Positions 7,558 through 15,564 of a stretch of 43,926 nucleotides of DNA are shown piece after piece (position 1 is the first letter of the stretch; each line of letters starts with the position of its first letter). The translations under genes and the position numbers were made by a program. The notes beneath the pieces were generated by a model. The model was not told where the DNA came from, did no database searches, and saw nothing but the letters and a program-made list of their open reading frames with translations. Origin of the DNA: Bacteroidetes bacterium RIFCSPLOWO2_12_FULL_35_15 (GTDB lineage: Bacteria > Bacteroidota > Bacteroidia > 2-12-FULL-35-15); assembly GCA_001769385.1 (NCBI GenBank), contig MEPB01000087.1, positions 1-43,926 on the forward strand. Direction: 5' to 3'.

Positions 7558-8016
7558 ATGAGCAAACCTACGTTTGATGAAATTTATATGGAGTTGGCAG
7601 AGAACCTGGCCAAAAGATCACATTGTGTGAAAGCTAAAGTAGGCGCTGTACTTACAAAAGATACACGAATTATTTCACTGGGTTATAATGGTCCACCTGC
7701 AGGAACACATAATTGTGATGAAGAATGGCCGGAAGTTGGTTGCCCGCGCGACAGCAAAGGAAGTTGTTCATTAGCTCTGCATGCTGAGCAAAATGCAATT
7801 TTATATGCAGCAAAAAATAATTTTTCTGTTGATGGATCCACCCTTTATGTGACCTTATCGCCATGCATTTCTTGTGCACGTGTAATTTTCACCACTGGAA
7901 TAAAAAAAATATATTACTTAAATTCCTATGCTGATTTTAAAGGGTTACCAAGCGATGAAGGTGTTGATTTTCTAAGAAAATTTGGTGTCGAAGTGGTTCG
8001 GTACATTAAGAAGTAA
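7558..8016 (+). CDS. dCMP deaminase-family protein (ComEB-like)
   Basis: The 152-residue protein is a complete zinc-dependent cytidine/deoxycytidylate deaminase. HAEQNA (H75, E77) supplies a zinc ligand and the proton-shuttling glutamate, and PCISC (C103, C106) the other zinc ligands. NGPPAGTHNC with the C/H cluster around residues 51-70 is typical of dCMP deaminases. The expected reaction is dCMP to dUMP, feeding thymidylate synthesis in the cytoplasm. ATG 7558 gives the usual family length. The S41 protease gene follows 45 bases later on the same strand. Confidence 0.88.
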   Translation: MSKPTFDEIYMELAENLAKRSHCVKAKVGAVLTKDTRIISLGYNGPPAGTHNCDEEWPEVGCPRDSKGSCSLALHAEQNAILYAAKNNFSVDGSTLYVTLSPCISCARVIFTTGIKKIYYLNSYADFKGLPSDEGVDFLRKFGVEVVRYIKK

Positions 8017-8061
8017 CAATCTGTAAATCGATTTTTTTATTAGTAAACTATCATAATTTAA

Positions 8062-9663
8062 ATGAACCGTCCAAAATTTTACGTTTTTTTACCAATCGTA
8101 TTTGCTCTTATATTAATTCTGGGAATCATCATTGGCAATACGTTTCAACTCCATAATAATATAGGGACACTTACTCTTGATGCCAATAATAAGTTTAGCA
8201 AGATCGATGAAATTTTGCGTTACGTAAATGAGGAATATGTTGATACCATTAAATCGGAGCAATTAGTTGACAAAACAATTGTTGCAATGTTACAAAACCT
8301 CGATCCACATTCAGCATATATTTCTGCTAATGAATTAGCTTCTGCCAACGAGCCACTGCAAGGCAATTTTGAAGGAGTAGGAATTGAGTTTAATATTGTA
8401 GAGGATACAATTCGTGTTGTTGCGGCTATTCCCGGAGGACCTGCGGAATCAGTGGGTGTTCAAGCCGGTGATAAGTTAATTAAAGTAGAAGGAAAAAAAG
8501 TTGCAGGAATTAAGATCACCAACAAACAAGTGATGGAGAATTTGAAAGGAAAAGGTGGCACCAAAGTGAAAGTGAGTATCATGCGAAAAGGAAAATCAAA
8601 ACTTATTGATTTTATAATTACACGCGGCAAAATTCCTATTTATAGTATTGATGTAGCATACATGGTAAATCAAAAAACGGGTTATATAAAAATCAGCCGG
8701 TTTGCTGCAACTACTTTTGATGAATATAAAACAGCATTTGAAAAATTACAACTTCAAGGAATGCAACAGTTAATTATTGACCTGCGAGGAAATGGTGGTG
8801 GATACTTAAACACAGCCGTTGACCTTGCTGATGAATTTTTGAGTGACGGAAAAGAAATTGTTTATACGCAAGGCAAAGCACGAAAACGGAAAGATTATAA
8901 AGCAACCAATAAAGGAAATTTTGAAAACGGGAAATTAATTGTTCTGATAGATGACGGCTCTGCTTCAGCAAGTGAAATTTTATCCGGAGCCTTGCAAGAT
9001 AATGACAGAGCAACAATTTTAGGAAGACGTTCATTTGGAAAAGGATTGGTTCAGGAACAAAGTGAATTTTCTGATGGATCTGCCATTCGACTAACCATTG
9101 CTCGTTATTACACTCCTACCGGGCGATGCATTCAAAAACCCTATACTGCTGATTTAGAAGCTTATTATGATGAAGAATTCAAACGTTTTACAAGCGGAGA
9201 ACTTGAAAATGCTGATAGTATTAAGATCTCGGACTCCTTAATATTTAAAACACCTTTAGGAAAAATTGTTTACGGTGGCGGAGGAATCACTCCTGATGTG
9301 TTTGTTCCTTTAGATACAATCGGGCGTTCACATTATTTAAGTGAAGTAGCCTACACCGGTTTGATCAATGATTTTGCTTTTGATTATGCTGACAAAGAAC
9401 GGCCAAAATTAAAAACATACAAAACAGTTCAAAGTTTCAACAAATCATTTATTATCACACCCGACATTTTTAATGCCTTTATTTCATATGCCGAAAAAAA
9501 CAAAGTTAAACGCAATGAAAAACAGATCAAAGCATCAGAAGATATTATTAAAATACAATTGAAAGCATTAATTGCCAGAAATATATGGAACAGTGCCGGA
9601 TATTATCCAGTCATTCAAAGCAGAGATAATGTGTTAAATAAAGCAATAGAGTTGATGAAATAG
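8062..9663 (+). CDS. S41 family C-terminal processing peptidase
   Basis: The 533-residue protein has an N-terminal signal anchor (about residues 7-27), a short helical segment, a PDZ domain (about 95-175, with GVGIEFNI and the GPAESVGVQAGDKLIKVEGK core) and the S41 protease core. The catalytic pair should be S302 in GSASASEI and K327 in FGKGLVQ, 25 residues apart as in Prc/CtpA. The C-terminal 150 residues include GGGGITPDV, a common mark of the CtpA-type branch. It would act in the periplasm, tethered to the inner membrane, trimming or degrading envelope proteins. A strong hairpin terminator lies 50 bases beyond the stop. Confidence 0.92.
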   Translation: MNRPKFYVFLPIVFALILILGIIIGNTFQLHNNIGTLTLDANNKFSKIDEILRYVNEEYVDTIKSEQLVDKTIVAMLQNLDPHSAYISANELASANEPLQGNFEGVGIEFNIVEDTIRVVAAIPGGPAESVGVQAGDKLIKVEGKKVAGIKITNKQVMENLKGKGGTKVKVSIMRKGKSKLIDFIITRGKIPIYSIDVAYMVNQKTGYIKISRFAATTFDEYKTAFEKLQLQGMQQLIIDLRGNGGGYLNTAVDLADEFLSDGKEIVYTQGKARKRKDYKATNKGNFENGKLIVLIDDGSASASEILSGALQDNDRATILGRRSFGKGLVQEQSEFSDGSAIRLTIARYYTPTGRCIQKPYTADLEAYYDEEFKRFTSGELENADSIKISDSLIFKTPLGKIVYGGGGITPDVFVPLDTIGRSHYLSEVAYTGLINDFAFDYADKERPKLKTYKTVQSFNKSFIITPDIFNAFISYAEKNKVKRNEKQIKASEDIIKIQLKALIARNIWNSAGYYPVIQSRDNVLNKAIELMK

Positions 9664-9714
9664 TTTCTCTTTCAATAAAAAAACGCCATGGAGTTGTGTG
9701 GTATTCTTTAAAAT

Positions 9715-9752
9715 AAAAAATGCGTCCTGCAAAATTGCAGGACGCATTTTTT
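9715..9752. terminator. bidirectional intrinsic terminator
   Basis: TGCGTCCTGCAA (9721-9732) and TTGCAGGACGCA (9735-9746) form a perfect 12-base-pair stem with a two-base loop, flanked by an A-run on the left and a T-run on the right. It sits between the convergent S41 and lipoprotein genes and should stop both. Confidence 0.93.
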
Positions 9753-9770
9753 ATTTTCTGAAAAACAAAA

Positions 9771-9983
9771 TTATTTTGTTTCAGCAGGTGCTGTTGCTAA
9801 TGAATCAACCGTTGTAGCAACTGAATCTAAAGCAGTAGAAATGCTTTGGCTGGCAGAATTGAATAAAGAATCCATTTTTGCTTTTGCATCAGCTTCCATT
9901 TTTGCTTTTTCTTCAGCGCTTGGTCCGCAAGCTACTATGCTCATTGCACCTGCAATGAACAACACTGTAAATAATTTTTTCAT
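9771..9983 (-). CDS. small Ala/Lys/Ser-rich lipoprotein
   Basis: This 70-residue protein has a lipoprotein signal peptide (MKKLFTVLFIAGAMSIVAC) with the lipobox SIVAC, so the mature protein should start at Cys19. The remainder is an acidic and Lys-rich helix followed by a Ser/Thr/Ala/Asp stretch (SISTALDSVATTVDSLATA). No domain is recognisable. It is probably an outer-membrane or periplasmic lipoprotein of structural or stress-related nature. A TATCTTTG promoter core lies 44 bases upstream (10027-10034 on the reverse strand), and the shared terminator follows. Confidence 0.75.
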   Translation of the reverse strand: MKKLFTVLFIAGAMSIVACGPSAEEKAKMEADAKAKMDSLFNSASQSISTALDSVATTVDSLATAPAETK

Positions 9984-10026
9984 GTTTTGATTTTTGTTTT
10001 GTTTTGTTAATAATAGTATCTAAATG

Positions 10027-10034
10027 CAAAGATA
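10027..10034 (-). promoter_or_regulatory. -7 promoter element for the small lipoprotein
   Basis: The reverse strand reads TATCTTTG here, an exact TAnnTTTG match, 44 bases before the ATG at 9983. Confidence 0.55.
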
Positions 10035-10106
10035 ATCAAAAAACAATATCAATTGATTTGATAATCAGTCTATAAGAATTTTCTTTAAACAATGCAATGT
10101 TAAAAA

Positions 10107-10172
10107 CCAATGAGAACATTGATTCATTGGGGGGAGTTTTTATGACAAAGAACATAAAAATTCATACCTTTG
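10107..10172 (+). promoter_or_regulatory. sod promoter core with upstream inverted repeat
   Basis: TACCTTTG (10165-10172) matches TAnnTTTG 43 bases before the sod ATG. CCAATGA (10107-10113) and TCATTGG (10124-10130) form a perfect inverted repeat 35 bases upstream of it and could bind a redox or metal regulator. The regulator is not known. Confidence 0.5.
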
Positions 10173-10215
10173 GGGTCAATAATAAAATTAAAACTAACTC
10201 TAAAAAAATAAAAAA

Positions 10216-10845
10216 ATGGCTTTCGAACTACCTAAACTAGCTTATGCGTATGACGCATTAGAGCCTCATATTGATGCTCGCACCATGGAAATACACCATA
10301 CAAAACATCATCAGGCTTACATTACAAATTTAAATAATGCGATTGCAGGAACTGATGCTGAAAAATTAAGCATCGAAGATATCTGCAAAAGCATTTCAAA
10401 ATACCCAATGTCGGTGCGTAATAATGGTGGCGGACATTTTAATCATTCCATGTTTTGGACCATAATGGCACCAAATGCAGGAGGAGAACCAACAGGTGAT
10501 GTATTAACCGGTATCAATACTGCTTTCGGTTCGTTTAGCGAATTTAAAACACAATTTGCTACTGCTGCAGCTACTCGTTTTGGATCCGGCTGGGCATGGT
10601 TACTTGTAAAAGATGGAAAATTTGTGATTAGTTCCACTCCCAACCAGGATAATCCATTAATGGATATTGCTGAGGTTAAAGGTTCACCCATTTTAGGTAT
10701 TGATGTTTGGGAACACGCCTATTATTTACATTACCAAAACAGACGTCCGGATTATGTTGCCGCTTTTTGGAACGTGATTAACTGGAACGAAGTTGGAAAA
10801 CGTTTAAAAGAAGTATCTGCACTACATTTGCAAGGAGTAAAATAA
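10216..10845 (+). CDS. sodA: superoxide dismutase, Mn-type of the Fe/Mn family
   Basis: This 209-residue enzyme converts superoxide to oxygen and hydrogen peroxide in the cytoplasm. The four metal ligands are H27 ([10 protein letters not shown]), H77 (FNHSMFW), D163 and H167 (DVWEHAYY). Two features favour manganese or cambialistic use over iron: GGGHFNHS has Gly where iron enzymes place the active-site Gln, and Gln occurs instead in TPNQDNPLM (about residue 144). Length and sequence are complete, and there is no signal peptide. A promoter core lies at 10165-10172 and a terminator directly after the stop, so it is a single-gene unit. Actual metal preference cannot be fixed from sequence. Confidence 0.95.
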   Translation: MAFELPKLAYAYDALEPHIDARTMEIHHTKHHQAYITNLNNAIAGTDAEKLSIEDICKSISKYPMSVRNNGGGHFNHSMFWTIMAPNAGGEPTGDVLTGINTAFGSFSEFKTQFATAAATRFGSGWAWLLVKDGKFVISSTPNQDNPLMDIAEVKGSPILGIDVWEHAYYLHYQNRRPDYVAAFWNVINWNEVGKRLKEVSALHLQGVK

Positions 10846-10852
10846 AAAAAAC

Positions 10853-10880
10853 AGGGGATGAATTAAATCATCCCCTTTTT
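10853..10880 (+). terminator. intrinsic terminator after sod
   Basis: AGGGGATGA (10853-10861) pairs with TCATCCCCT (10868-10876) over a six-base loop, followed by TTTTT. It starts eight bases after the sod stop, and the next gene begins 15 bases beyond its T-run. Confidence 0.88.
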
Positions 10881-10890
10881 ATTTTTCAAT

Positions 10891-11319
10891 ATGAATAAAT
10901 CAACATTTTTTTTCATTATCGCCCTTCTTTTAATCGACACTTCATTGCTTGCCTCTGCCTCCGAAACAGAATTGCCGGTTATTCTTTTAAATGATTCTAC
11001 AGTCGTTTTTTCGGATTCGATAAAAATTCAAAATCCTCTGACTTTGTCAGACTCTGCATTTCACAAAAAGTCAGCTTCCGCGAAAGCGCTAAGAAAGAAA
11101 AAAATTATTTCCTCATTATGCGCATTCCCTTTTCCATTAGGTTTTGTTGGGGCACACCGTGTCATGTTAGGAACAAAACCTTGGGTTCCGATTGTTTATG
11201 TTGCAACTTTTGGAGGATGTTTTGGACTTTTGCCCCTAATCGATTTTTGCGTGATCATATTCAGCAAAGACATTGCGCAGTATGAAAACAATCCCACTAT
11301 TTTTATGTGGGTGAAGTAG
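10891..11319 (+). CDS. TM2-domain membrane protein with signal peptide
   Basis: The 142-residue protein starts with a signal peptide or first membrane helix (residues 1-23), then about 45 Ser/Thr-rich residues, a basic patch (KALRKKK) and a TM2 domain (about 74-125). The domain is visible as FPLGFVGAHRVMLGTKPW, the usual G-x-x-G-x-HRF-YLG turn, with a membrane helix on each side. TM2 proteins are small inner-membrane proteins of poorly known function. It is very close to the sod terminator, so its own promoter must overlap that region or it relies on read-through. Confidence 0.75.
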   Translation: MNKSTFFFIIALLLIDTSLLASASETELPVILLNDSTVVFSDSIKIQNPLTLSDSAFHKKSASAKALRKKKIISSLCAFPFPLGFVGAHRVMLGTKPWVPIVYVATFGGCFGLLPLIDFCVIIFSKDIAQYENNPTIFMWVK

Positions 11320-11333
11320 TTACAAATAAATGT

Positions 11334-11476
11334 ATGGCTGCGAATTTGCGAAATGGTTTGTTTAAAACAGGAAACTAAATTTCTTTATTGCTTCCTCAGT
11401 AATTACCCTATCCATAACACATAAATTTATACTGATTCTTTACCTTTAACCGATTGTTTCGTAAATTCGCAACCAT
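11334..11476. repeat. 16-base imperfect inverted repeat around the nadD promoter
   Basis: ATGGCTGCGAATTTGC (11334-11349) and GTAAATTCGCAACCAT (11461-11476) are complementary at 14 of 16 positions and enclose 111 bases. The weak -7 element TACCTTTA (11441-11448) lies inside. It could be a decayed insertion element with terminal repeats or a transcript structure. I see no open frame inside it. Confidence 0.45.
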
Positions 11477-11501
11477 TCTTTTTTTAGTAAACTGTAATTA
11501 T

Positions 11502-12077
11502 ATGAAGGTTGGTTTATTTTTCGGTTCCTTTAATCCCATCCATATCGGCCACATGGTTCTTGCCAATTATATGCTGGAATTTACCGATCTGGAACGTATT
11601 TGGTTTGTTGTTTCACCTCACAACCCATTAAAAAATAAAAACACCTTGCTGGATGAAAAACAGCGATTGCATTTAGTGAATCTTGCTATTGGCGACAACA
11701 ATAAATTAAAGGCGAGTAACATCGAATTCAAGCTTCCGCAGCCATCTTACACCATCAACACACTTACCTATCTGAAAGAAAAATATCCCCAACATCAATT
11801 CGCGCTAATTATGGGAGCAGATAATTTACAGAGTTTTCATAAATGGAAAAACTTTGAGGAAATATTAAAATATCATCAATTGTATGTGTATCCGCGACCA
11901 AATTCTGATGGAGGCAAATTGAAAGAACATGAAAAAGTAAAATGGGTGAATGCCCCATTGATGGAAATATCGTCAACACTGATTCGCCAAGCAATTAAAG
12001 ATAAAAAAGATATGCGCTATTTTATGCCTGAAGAGGCCTGGCAATATGCCAAAGAAATGCATTTTTATAAAAAATAG
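11502..12077 (+). CDS. nadD: nicotinate-nucleotide adenylyltransferase
   Basis: This enzyme transfers AMP from ATP to nicotinate mononucleotide, giving nicotinate adenine dinucleotide for NAD synthesis. The protein opens with MKVGLFFGSFNPIHIGHM, the nucleotidyltransferase GxFNPxHxGH motif, and carries the second nucleotide-binding motif ISSTLIRQ near the C-terminus. I chose ATG 11502 (191 residues) over the upstream ATG at 11454, because the extra 16 residues precede the conserved first strand and overlap the probable promoter. It converges with purQ, whose stop is only three bases away, with no hairpin between them. Confidence 0.93.
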   Translation: MKVGLFFGSFNPIHIGHMVLANYMLEFTDLERIWFVVSPHNPLKNKNTLLDEKQRLHLVNLAIGDNNKLKASNIEFKLPQPSYTINTLTYLKEKYPQHQFALIMGADNLQSFHKWKNFEEILKYHQLYVYPRPNSDGGKLKEHEKVKWVNAPLMEISSTLIRQAIKDKKDMRYFMPEEAWQYAKEMHFYKK

Positions 12078-12080
12078 AAT

Positions 12081-12776
12081 TTAGCTCTTCACCAAATTAA
12101 GAATAGATTCAAAGATCAACCTTCCGTCAGTATTGCTAAGTTCTCCATCAGCGGCACGTTCAGGATGTGGCATCATTCCAAATACATTTTTCCCTGCATT
12201 GCAAACACCTGCAATATTTTCAGTTGAACCATTTGGATTCGACTCTTCGGTTATATTTCCTTTTTCATCACAATAGCGGAAAAGTATTTGTCCGTTTGCA
12301 TTCATTTGCTTCAATGTTTCAGCATCCGCATAATATTTTCCTTCGCCATGAGCTATTGGAATTTTAAGTGCTTTTTCTTTCGGAATTGAAGAAGTAACGA
12401 GTGTATCTGTATTTTGAGCTTTTATAAAAACATTTTTGCAAATAAATTTCCGTTCATTGTTATGTAACAATGCTCCCGGAACCAGTCCTGCTTCACATAA
12501 AATTTGAAATCCGTTACAAATACCCATGACATAACCACCCTTATTAGCAAATTCAATTACTTTTTCCATGATTGGAGAAAAACGAGCAATTGCTCCCGAC
12601 CGTAAGTAATCTCCATATGAAAAACCTCCCGGAAGCACAATAAAATCACACCCTTTCAGATCGGTATCTTTATGCCACAGTTCTACTACTTCCTGTCCCA
12701 TCATATTGCGTAGCGCATAGATCATATCCTGGTCACAATTAGACCCCGGGAAAATAACGACTCCAAATTTGCTCAT
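12081..12776 (-). CDS. purQ: phosphoribosylformylglycinamidine synthase glutaminase subunit
   Basis: The 231-residue protein is the separate class I glutamine amidotransferase subunit that supplies ammonia to PurL in the fourth step of purine synthesis. The N-terminal VVIFPGSNCDQDM and VLPGGFSYGDYLRSGA are characteristic of PurQ, the nucleophile is C88 in GICNGFQIL, and the other triad members are H204 and E206 in MPHPERA. A stand-alone PurQ means this organism uses the split PurS/PurL/PurQ system rather than one fused protein. purL and purS are not in the window. A TAACTTTG promoter core lies 24 bases upstream. Confidence 0.95.
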   Translation of the reverse strand: MSKFGVVIFPGSNCDQDMIYALRNMMGQEVVELWHKDTDLKGCDFIVLPGGFSYGDYLRSGAIARFSPIMEKVIEFANKGGYVMGICNGFQILCEAGLVPGALLHNNERKFICKNVFIKAQNTDTLVTSSIPKEKALKIPIAHGEGKYYADAETLKQMNANGQILFRYCDEKGNITEESNPNGSTENIAGVCNAGKNVFGMMPHPERAADGELSNTDGRLIFESILNLVKS

Positions 12777-12799
12777 CTCTGTATCTGAATTTTAGGTTG

Positions 12800-12807
12800 C
12801 AAAGTTA
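12800..12807 (-). promoter_or_regulatory. -7 promoter element for purQ
   Basis: The reverse strand reads TAACTTTG, an exact TAnnTTTG match, leaving a leader of roughly 17 bases before the purQ ATG at 12776. Confidence 0.55.
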
Positions 12808-12846
12808 AAAATAAAAAACCTGAATGCTTGCTAATTAACGAATTGT

Positions 12847-13830
12847 TCAAAAAAAATGAACAAGTAAATTTATGATAATAGAAGAAAAGAACAATATGAA
12901 TAACAGCTCGGCCCACCATTCCTTTTTAATATTTAAAAAGTAATTGGCACAAAAAACCGAAGCAGGAATGGCAAATGCAGAGAATGACCTTGTGGTAATT
13001 TCAGGCGCCAGAAGTACCGATCCTATTGAAAAAACAAATAACCAGATCATTAAGATCATGCTTTTTTTGCTTTTTTGAGAACCGCCTGTAAGTCCGCCAA
13101 ATAGTCTGCCAAAGGAAAATAGCAGAATTCCCCAGCCCATTATCATTGTAAAGTAAAAACTGGTTGAGAAATTATATTTTGGTTGTTCTTGCAGAATAGC
13201 ATAAAGCATGTTTTCATGCCAAAAAGTACTTAACGAATCATTCCAAAAATAATAAGTAGCCACAAAGCAATATGGCAGCATCACCCCAAATATGGAAATG
13301 ATCCATTCCCGCCAAATAAAAGGCCGGAGTAAAATAAAGGCTATACCTAAAACAGGAACAAAAACTATGTAAGGAAAATAAAAAAGAGTAGCTATTGAAA
13401 TTAAAAATCCGGCATTAAATGCTTCTGCAAAGGCTTTGTCTTTACGATAAGCATTTAAAAGTTGATCTATTGCAAATAATAAAAACAAATTGGCAAACAA
13501 AAGCGGGTGTGTTGTAAGCATTGCATTATTATTGCTCATAAAAAGGACATAAAACAGGGCAGGAAGAAATGATTGCTTTGTAAATATGGCGTTCTCTGTA
13601 ATGATATAATTCAACAAAAAAGCTTCGCTTAGCACCAGGAGCATTGCTATTATTATATTCAACCAATGTAATTTTGAGATACCTCCGCTGATTAAATCAT
13701 AAAAAGGCATAACGTGCTGTGATGGCTGTATAGGAGGAAAGAAAAAGCCAAACCCCCAAATAGCCAATACGAGGATCGGCAAAAAAATATATGCCGCAGC
13801 ATTATTGGATTTAAAAAATCGTATAAACAT
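12847..13830 (-). CDS. polytopic membrane protein, DUF6427-like
   Basis: The 327-residue protein is almost entirely hydrophobic, with about nine to ten membrane segments separated by short loops. It begins with MFIRFFKSNNAAAYIFLPIL and has conserved-looking positions in TKQSFLPALFYVLFMSNNN and PFIWREWIISIFGVMLPYC. The composition and opening resemble the Bacteroidota DUF6427 family, which often lies next to a small DUF6341 protein, and the divergent 61-codon gene fits that pairing. Function is unknown. It ends 71 bases upstream of purQ on the same strand. Confidence 0.65.
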   Translation of the reverse strand: MFIRFFKSNNAAAYIFLPILVLAIWGFGFFFPPIQPSQHVMPFYDLISGGISKLHWLNIIIAMLLVLSEAFLLNYIITENAIFTKQSFLPALFYVLFMSNNNAMLTTHPLLFANLFLLFAIDQLLNAYRKDKAFAEAFNAGFLISIATLFYFPYIVFVPVLGIAFILLRPFIWREWIISIFGVMLPYCFVATYYFWNDSLSTFWHENMLYAILQEQPKYNFSTSFYFTMIMGWGILLFSFGRLFGGLTGGSQKSKKSMILMIWLFVFSIGSVLLAPEITTRSFSAFAIPASVFCANYFLNIKKEWWAELLFILFFSSIIINLLVHFF

Positions 13831-13863
13831 AATTTTATGAGTCTAAAAATAGCACAAAAAAAA

Positions 13864-13892
13864 TTGTATTATTAATAAATTTTGTATTTTTG
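13864..13892 (+). promoter_or_regulatory. well-formed Bacteroidota promoter
   Basis: TTG (13864-13866) and TATTTTTG (13885-13892) are 18 bases apart, close to the expected -33/-7 arrangement. It drives the small membrane protein whose ATG is 24 bases downstream. Confidence 0.65.
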
Positions 13893-13915
13893 ACGACAAT
13901 CAAAAAAACGATTAA

Positions 13916-14101
13916 ATGAATATGACAGATGTTTTTAACGGACTGGGACATTTTTTTCAATGGACCTTCACTTTTATGAAAGGCTTGGGCAACGCACCAA
14001 ATGTATTTTTTTGGTTTGCAATTGTTACACTAATAATCATTTGGTTAACAATGCAAGCTAGATTTAATAAAGCAGCAAAGAAGAACAATACCTTACAATA
14101 A
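13916..14101 (+). CDS. small single-span membrane protein, DUF6341-like
   Basis: This 61-residue protein has an amphipathic/aromatic start (FNGLGHFFQWTFTFMKGLGN), one membrane helix (VFFWFAIVTLIIIWLTM) and a basic C-terminal tail (KAAKKNN). A well-placed promoter directly upstream and a strong terminator directly downstream show it is a real transcription unit despite its size. Its form and its position next to a DUF6427-like gene and purD match the DUF6341 family of the phylum. Function is unknown; it may pair with the divergent membrane protein. Confidence 0.7.
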   Translation: MNMTDVFNGLGHFFQWTFTFMKGLGNAPNVFFWFAIVTLIIIWLTMQARFNKAAKKNNTLQ

Positions 14102-14110
14102 TAGCATTAA

Positions 14111-14149
14111 AAAAAGAACCCCAAACTGATTATTCGGTTTGGGGTTTTT
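14111..14149. terminator. bidirectional intrinsic terminator
   Basis: AACCCCAAAC (14117-14126) pairs with GTTTGGGGTT (14137-14146), with an A-run on the left and TTTTT on the right. It separates the small membrane protein gene from the convergent purD. Confidence 0.9.
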
Positions 14150-14167
14150 GTATTTAATAACAATGCA

Positions 14168-15457
14168 TTATTTCAAATCATTTCCAATATCTTTTCTATA
14201 ATATTTACCTTTATATTGAATTCGTTCAGCATTGGCAAAGGACCTTTTTAATGCATCTTCCATTGTATCACCATAAGAAGTAATTGCAATAACCCTTCCT
14301 CCATTTGTTACAACTGGTTGTTGATCGTTTGTTGCAAGTTGTTGGGCAGTTCCGGCATGAAAAGCAAAACTTCCTTCTACCAACTCTAATCCTGAAATTT
14401 CGTCCCCTTTTTTGTATTCTTCGGGGTAACCTCCCGCAACAAGCATTACAGTAGTGGCAAAACGGGCATCGACTTCAAAAGATTTTTCATGTAAATTCCC
14501 ATTTGCAACACCTTCAAAAAGATCCAACAGATCAGATTTTATTCTTGGTATCACTGTTTCTGTTTCCGGATCGCCCATACGTACATTGTATTCAATCACT
14601 TGAGGGTTTCCATTTACATTCATCAAACCGATAAAAATAAAACCTTTGTATAATATTCCTTCTTTTTTTAATCCATTTATTGTGGGAACAATTACACGCT
14701 GTTCCACTTTTTTAATAAAAGCTTCATCCGCAAAAGGCACCGGTGAAACGGCTCCCATACCACCTGTGTTTAACCCTGTATCCCCTTCTCCTATTCGCTT
14801 ATAATCTTTCGCTGAAGGTAATATTTTATATGAATTTCCATCGGTTAAAACAAAAACAGAAAGTTCAATTCCTTTTAAAAATTCTTCGATCACCACTTTT
14901 GCAGAAGCATCACCAAACTTTGCGTTAGCAAGCATTTCTGTCAATTCTTTTTTTGCATCATCCAGTGTGGTTGGAATAATAACGCCTTTCCCTGCAGCCA
15001 ACCCATCCGCTTTTAAAACATAAGGGGCTTGCAGTGTTTCTAAAAATCGTAATCCTTCATTTAATGTTTCCTTGGTAAATGTTTCGTAACGTGCAGTAGG
15101 AATGTTATGACGCATCATGAATTGCTTAGAGAAATCTTTGCTGCCTTCTAATTGGGCTCCATCTTTTTGAGGACCAATTACCGGAATGTTCTTTAATAAT
15201 TCATCCGCCAAAAAGAAATCATGAATCCCTTTCACCAATGGATCTTCCGGACCAACGATCACCATATTGATCTTGTTTTTCAAAACAAGATTTTTTATTG
15301 CATCAAAATCAGTTACTGAAACAGGAATGTTTGTTCCTACTAGTGCTGTACCTGCATTACCGGGAGCAATAAACAATTTTTCTATTTTTTTACTTTGAGC
15401 TAATTTCCATGCAAATGCATGTTCGCGACCACCAGAACCAAGAATTAAAATATTCAT
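14168..15457 (-). CDS. purD: phosphoribosylamine--glycine ligase
   Basis: This 429-residue ATP-grasp enzyme joins glycine to phosphoribosylamine, giving GAR in the second step of purine synthesis. It opens with [19 protein letters not shown], the PurD N-terminal signature, followed by [13 protein letters not shown]-grasp motifs include [16 protein letters not shown] (about 145-160) and the metal-binding [11 protein letters not shown] (about 290-300). All domains are present and length is normal. Together with purQ it places two purine genes within 3.4 kb, both on the reverse strand but separately transcribed. The start is followed upstream by a palindromic repeat (15490-15530) that also borders pgeF. 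Confidence 0.96.
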   Translation of the reverse strand: MNILILGSGGREHAFAWKLAQSKKIEKLFIAPGNAGTALVGTNIPVSVTDFDAIKNLVLKNKINMVIVGPEDPLVKGIHDFFLADELLKNIPVIGPQKDGAQLEGSKDFSKQFMMRHNIPTARYETFTKETLNEGLRFLETLQAPYVLKADGLAAGKGVIIPTTLDDAKKELTEMLANAKFGDASAKVVIEEFLKGIELSVFVLTDGNSYKILPSAKDYKRIGEGDTGLNTGGMGAVSPVPFADEAFIKKVEQRVIVPTINGLKKEGILYKGFIFIGLMNVNGNPQVIEYNVRMGDPETETVIPRIKSDLLDLFEGVANGNLHEKSFEVDARFATTVMLVAGGYPEEYKKGDEISGLELVEGSFAFHAGTAQQLATNDQQPVVTNGGRVIAITSYGDTMEDALKRSFANAERIQYKGKYYRKDIGNDLK

Positions 15458-15489
15458 TGTTTAAATTTTGTGCAAAGAAACAAAAAAAA

Positions 15490-15530
15490 GACCTCGCCCC
15501 TAACCCCTCTCCTAAAAAAAGGAGAGGGAG
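15490..15530 (+). repeat. GACCTC-type palindromic repeat, copy 1
   Basis: The copy begins GACCTCGCCCCTAACCC and folds through CCCTCTCCT (15505-15513) with AGGAGAGGG (15520-15528). It lies between the divergent purD and pgeF genes, directly upstream of the pgeF promoter core, in the same orientation as copies at 16315 and 16816. Confidence 0.85.
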
Positions 15531-15552
15531 AATAATATAGAAATCTTTCTTT

Positions 15553-15560
15553 TACCTTTG
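15553..15560 (+). promoter_or_regulatory. -7 promoter element for pgeF, probably leaderless
   Basis: TACCTTTG ends only four bases before the ATG at 15565. Transcription normally starts about seven bases after this element, which would place the first base at or within the start codon. The repeat at 15490-15530 occupies the -33 position. Confidence 0.5.
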
Positions 15561-15564
15561 CATT

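Noticed and set aside
11454-11501. Upstream ATG extending nadD by 16 residues
   Set aside because: NadD proteins start at the MKVGLFFGSFNP strand and the extension overlaps the promoter region.
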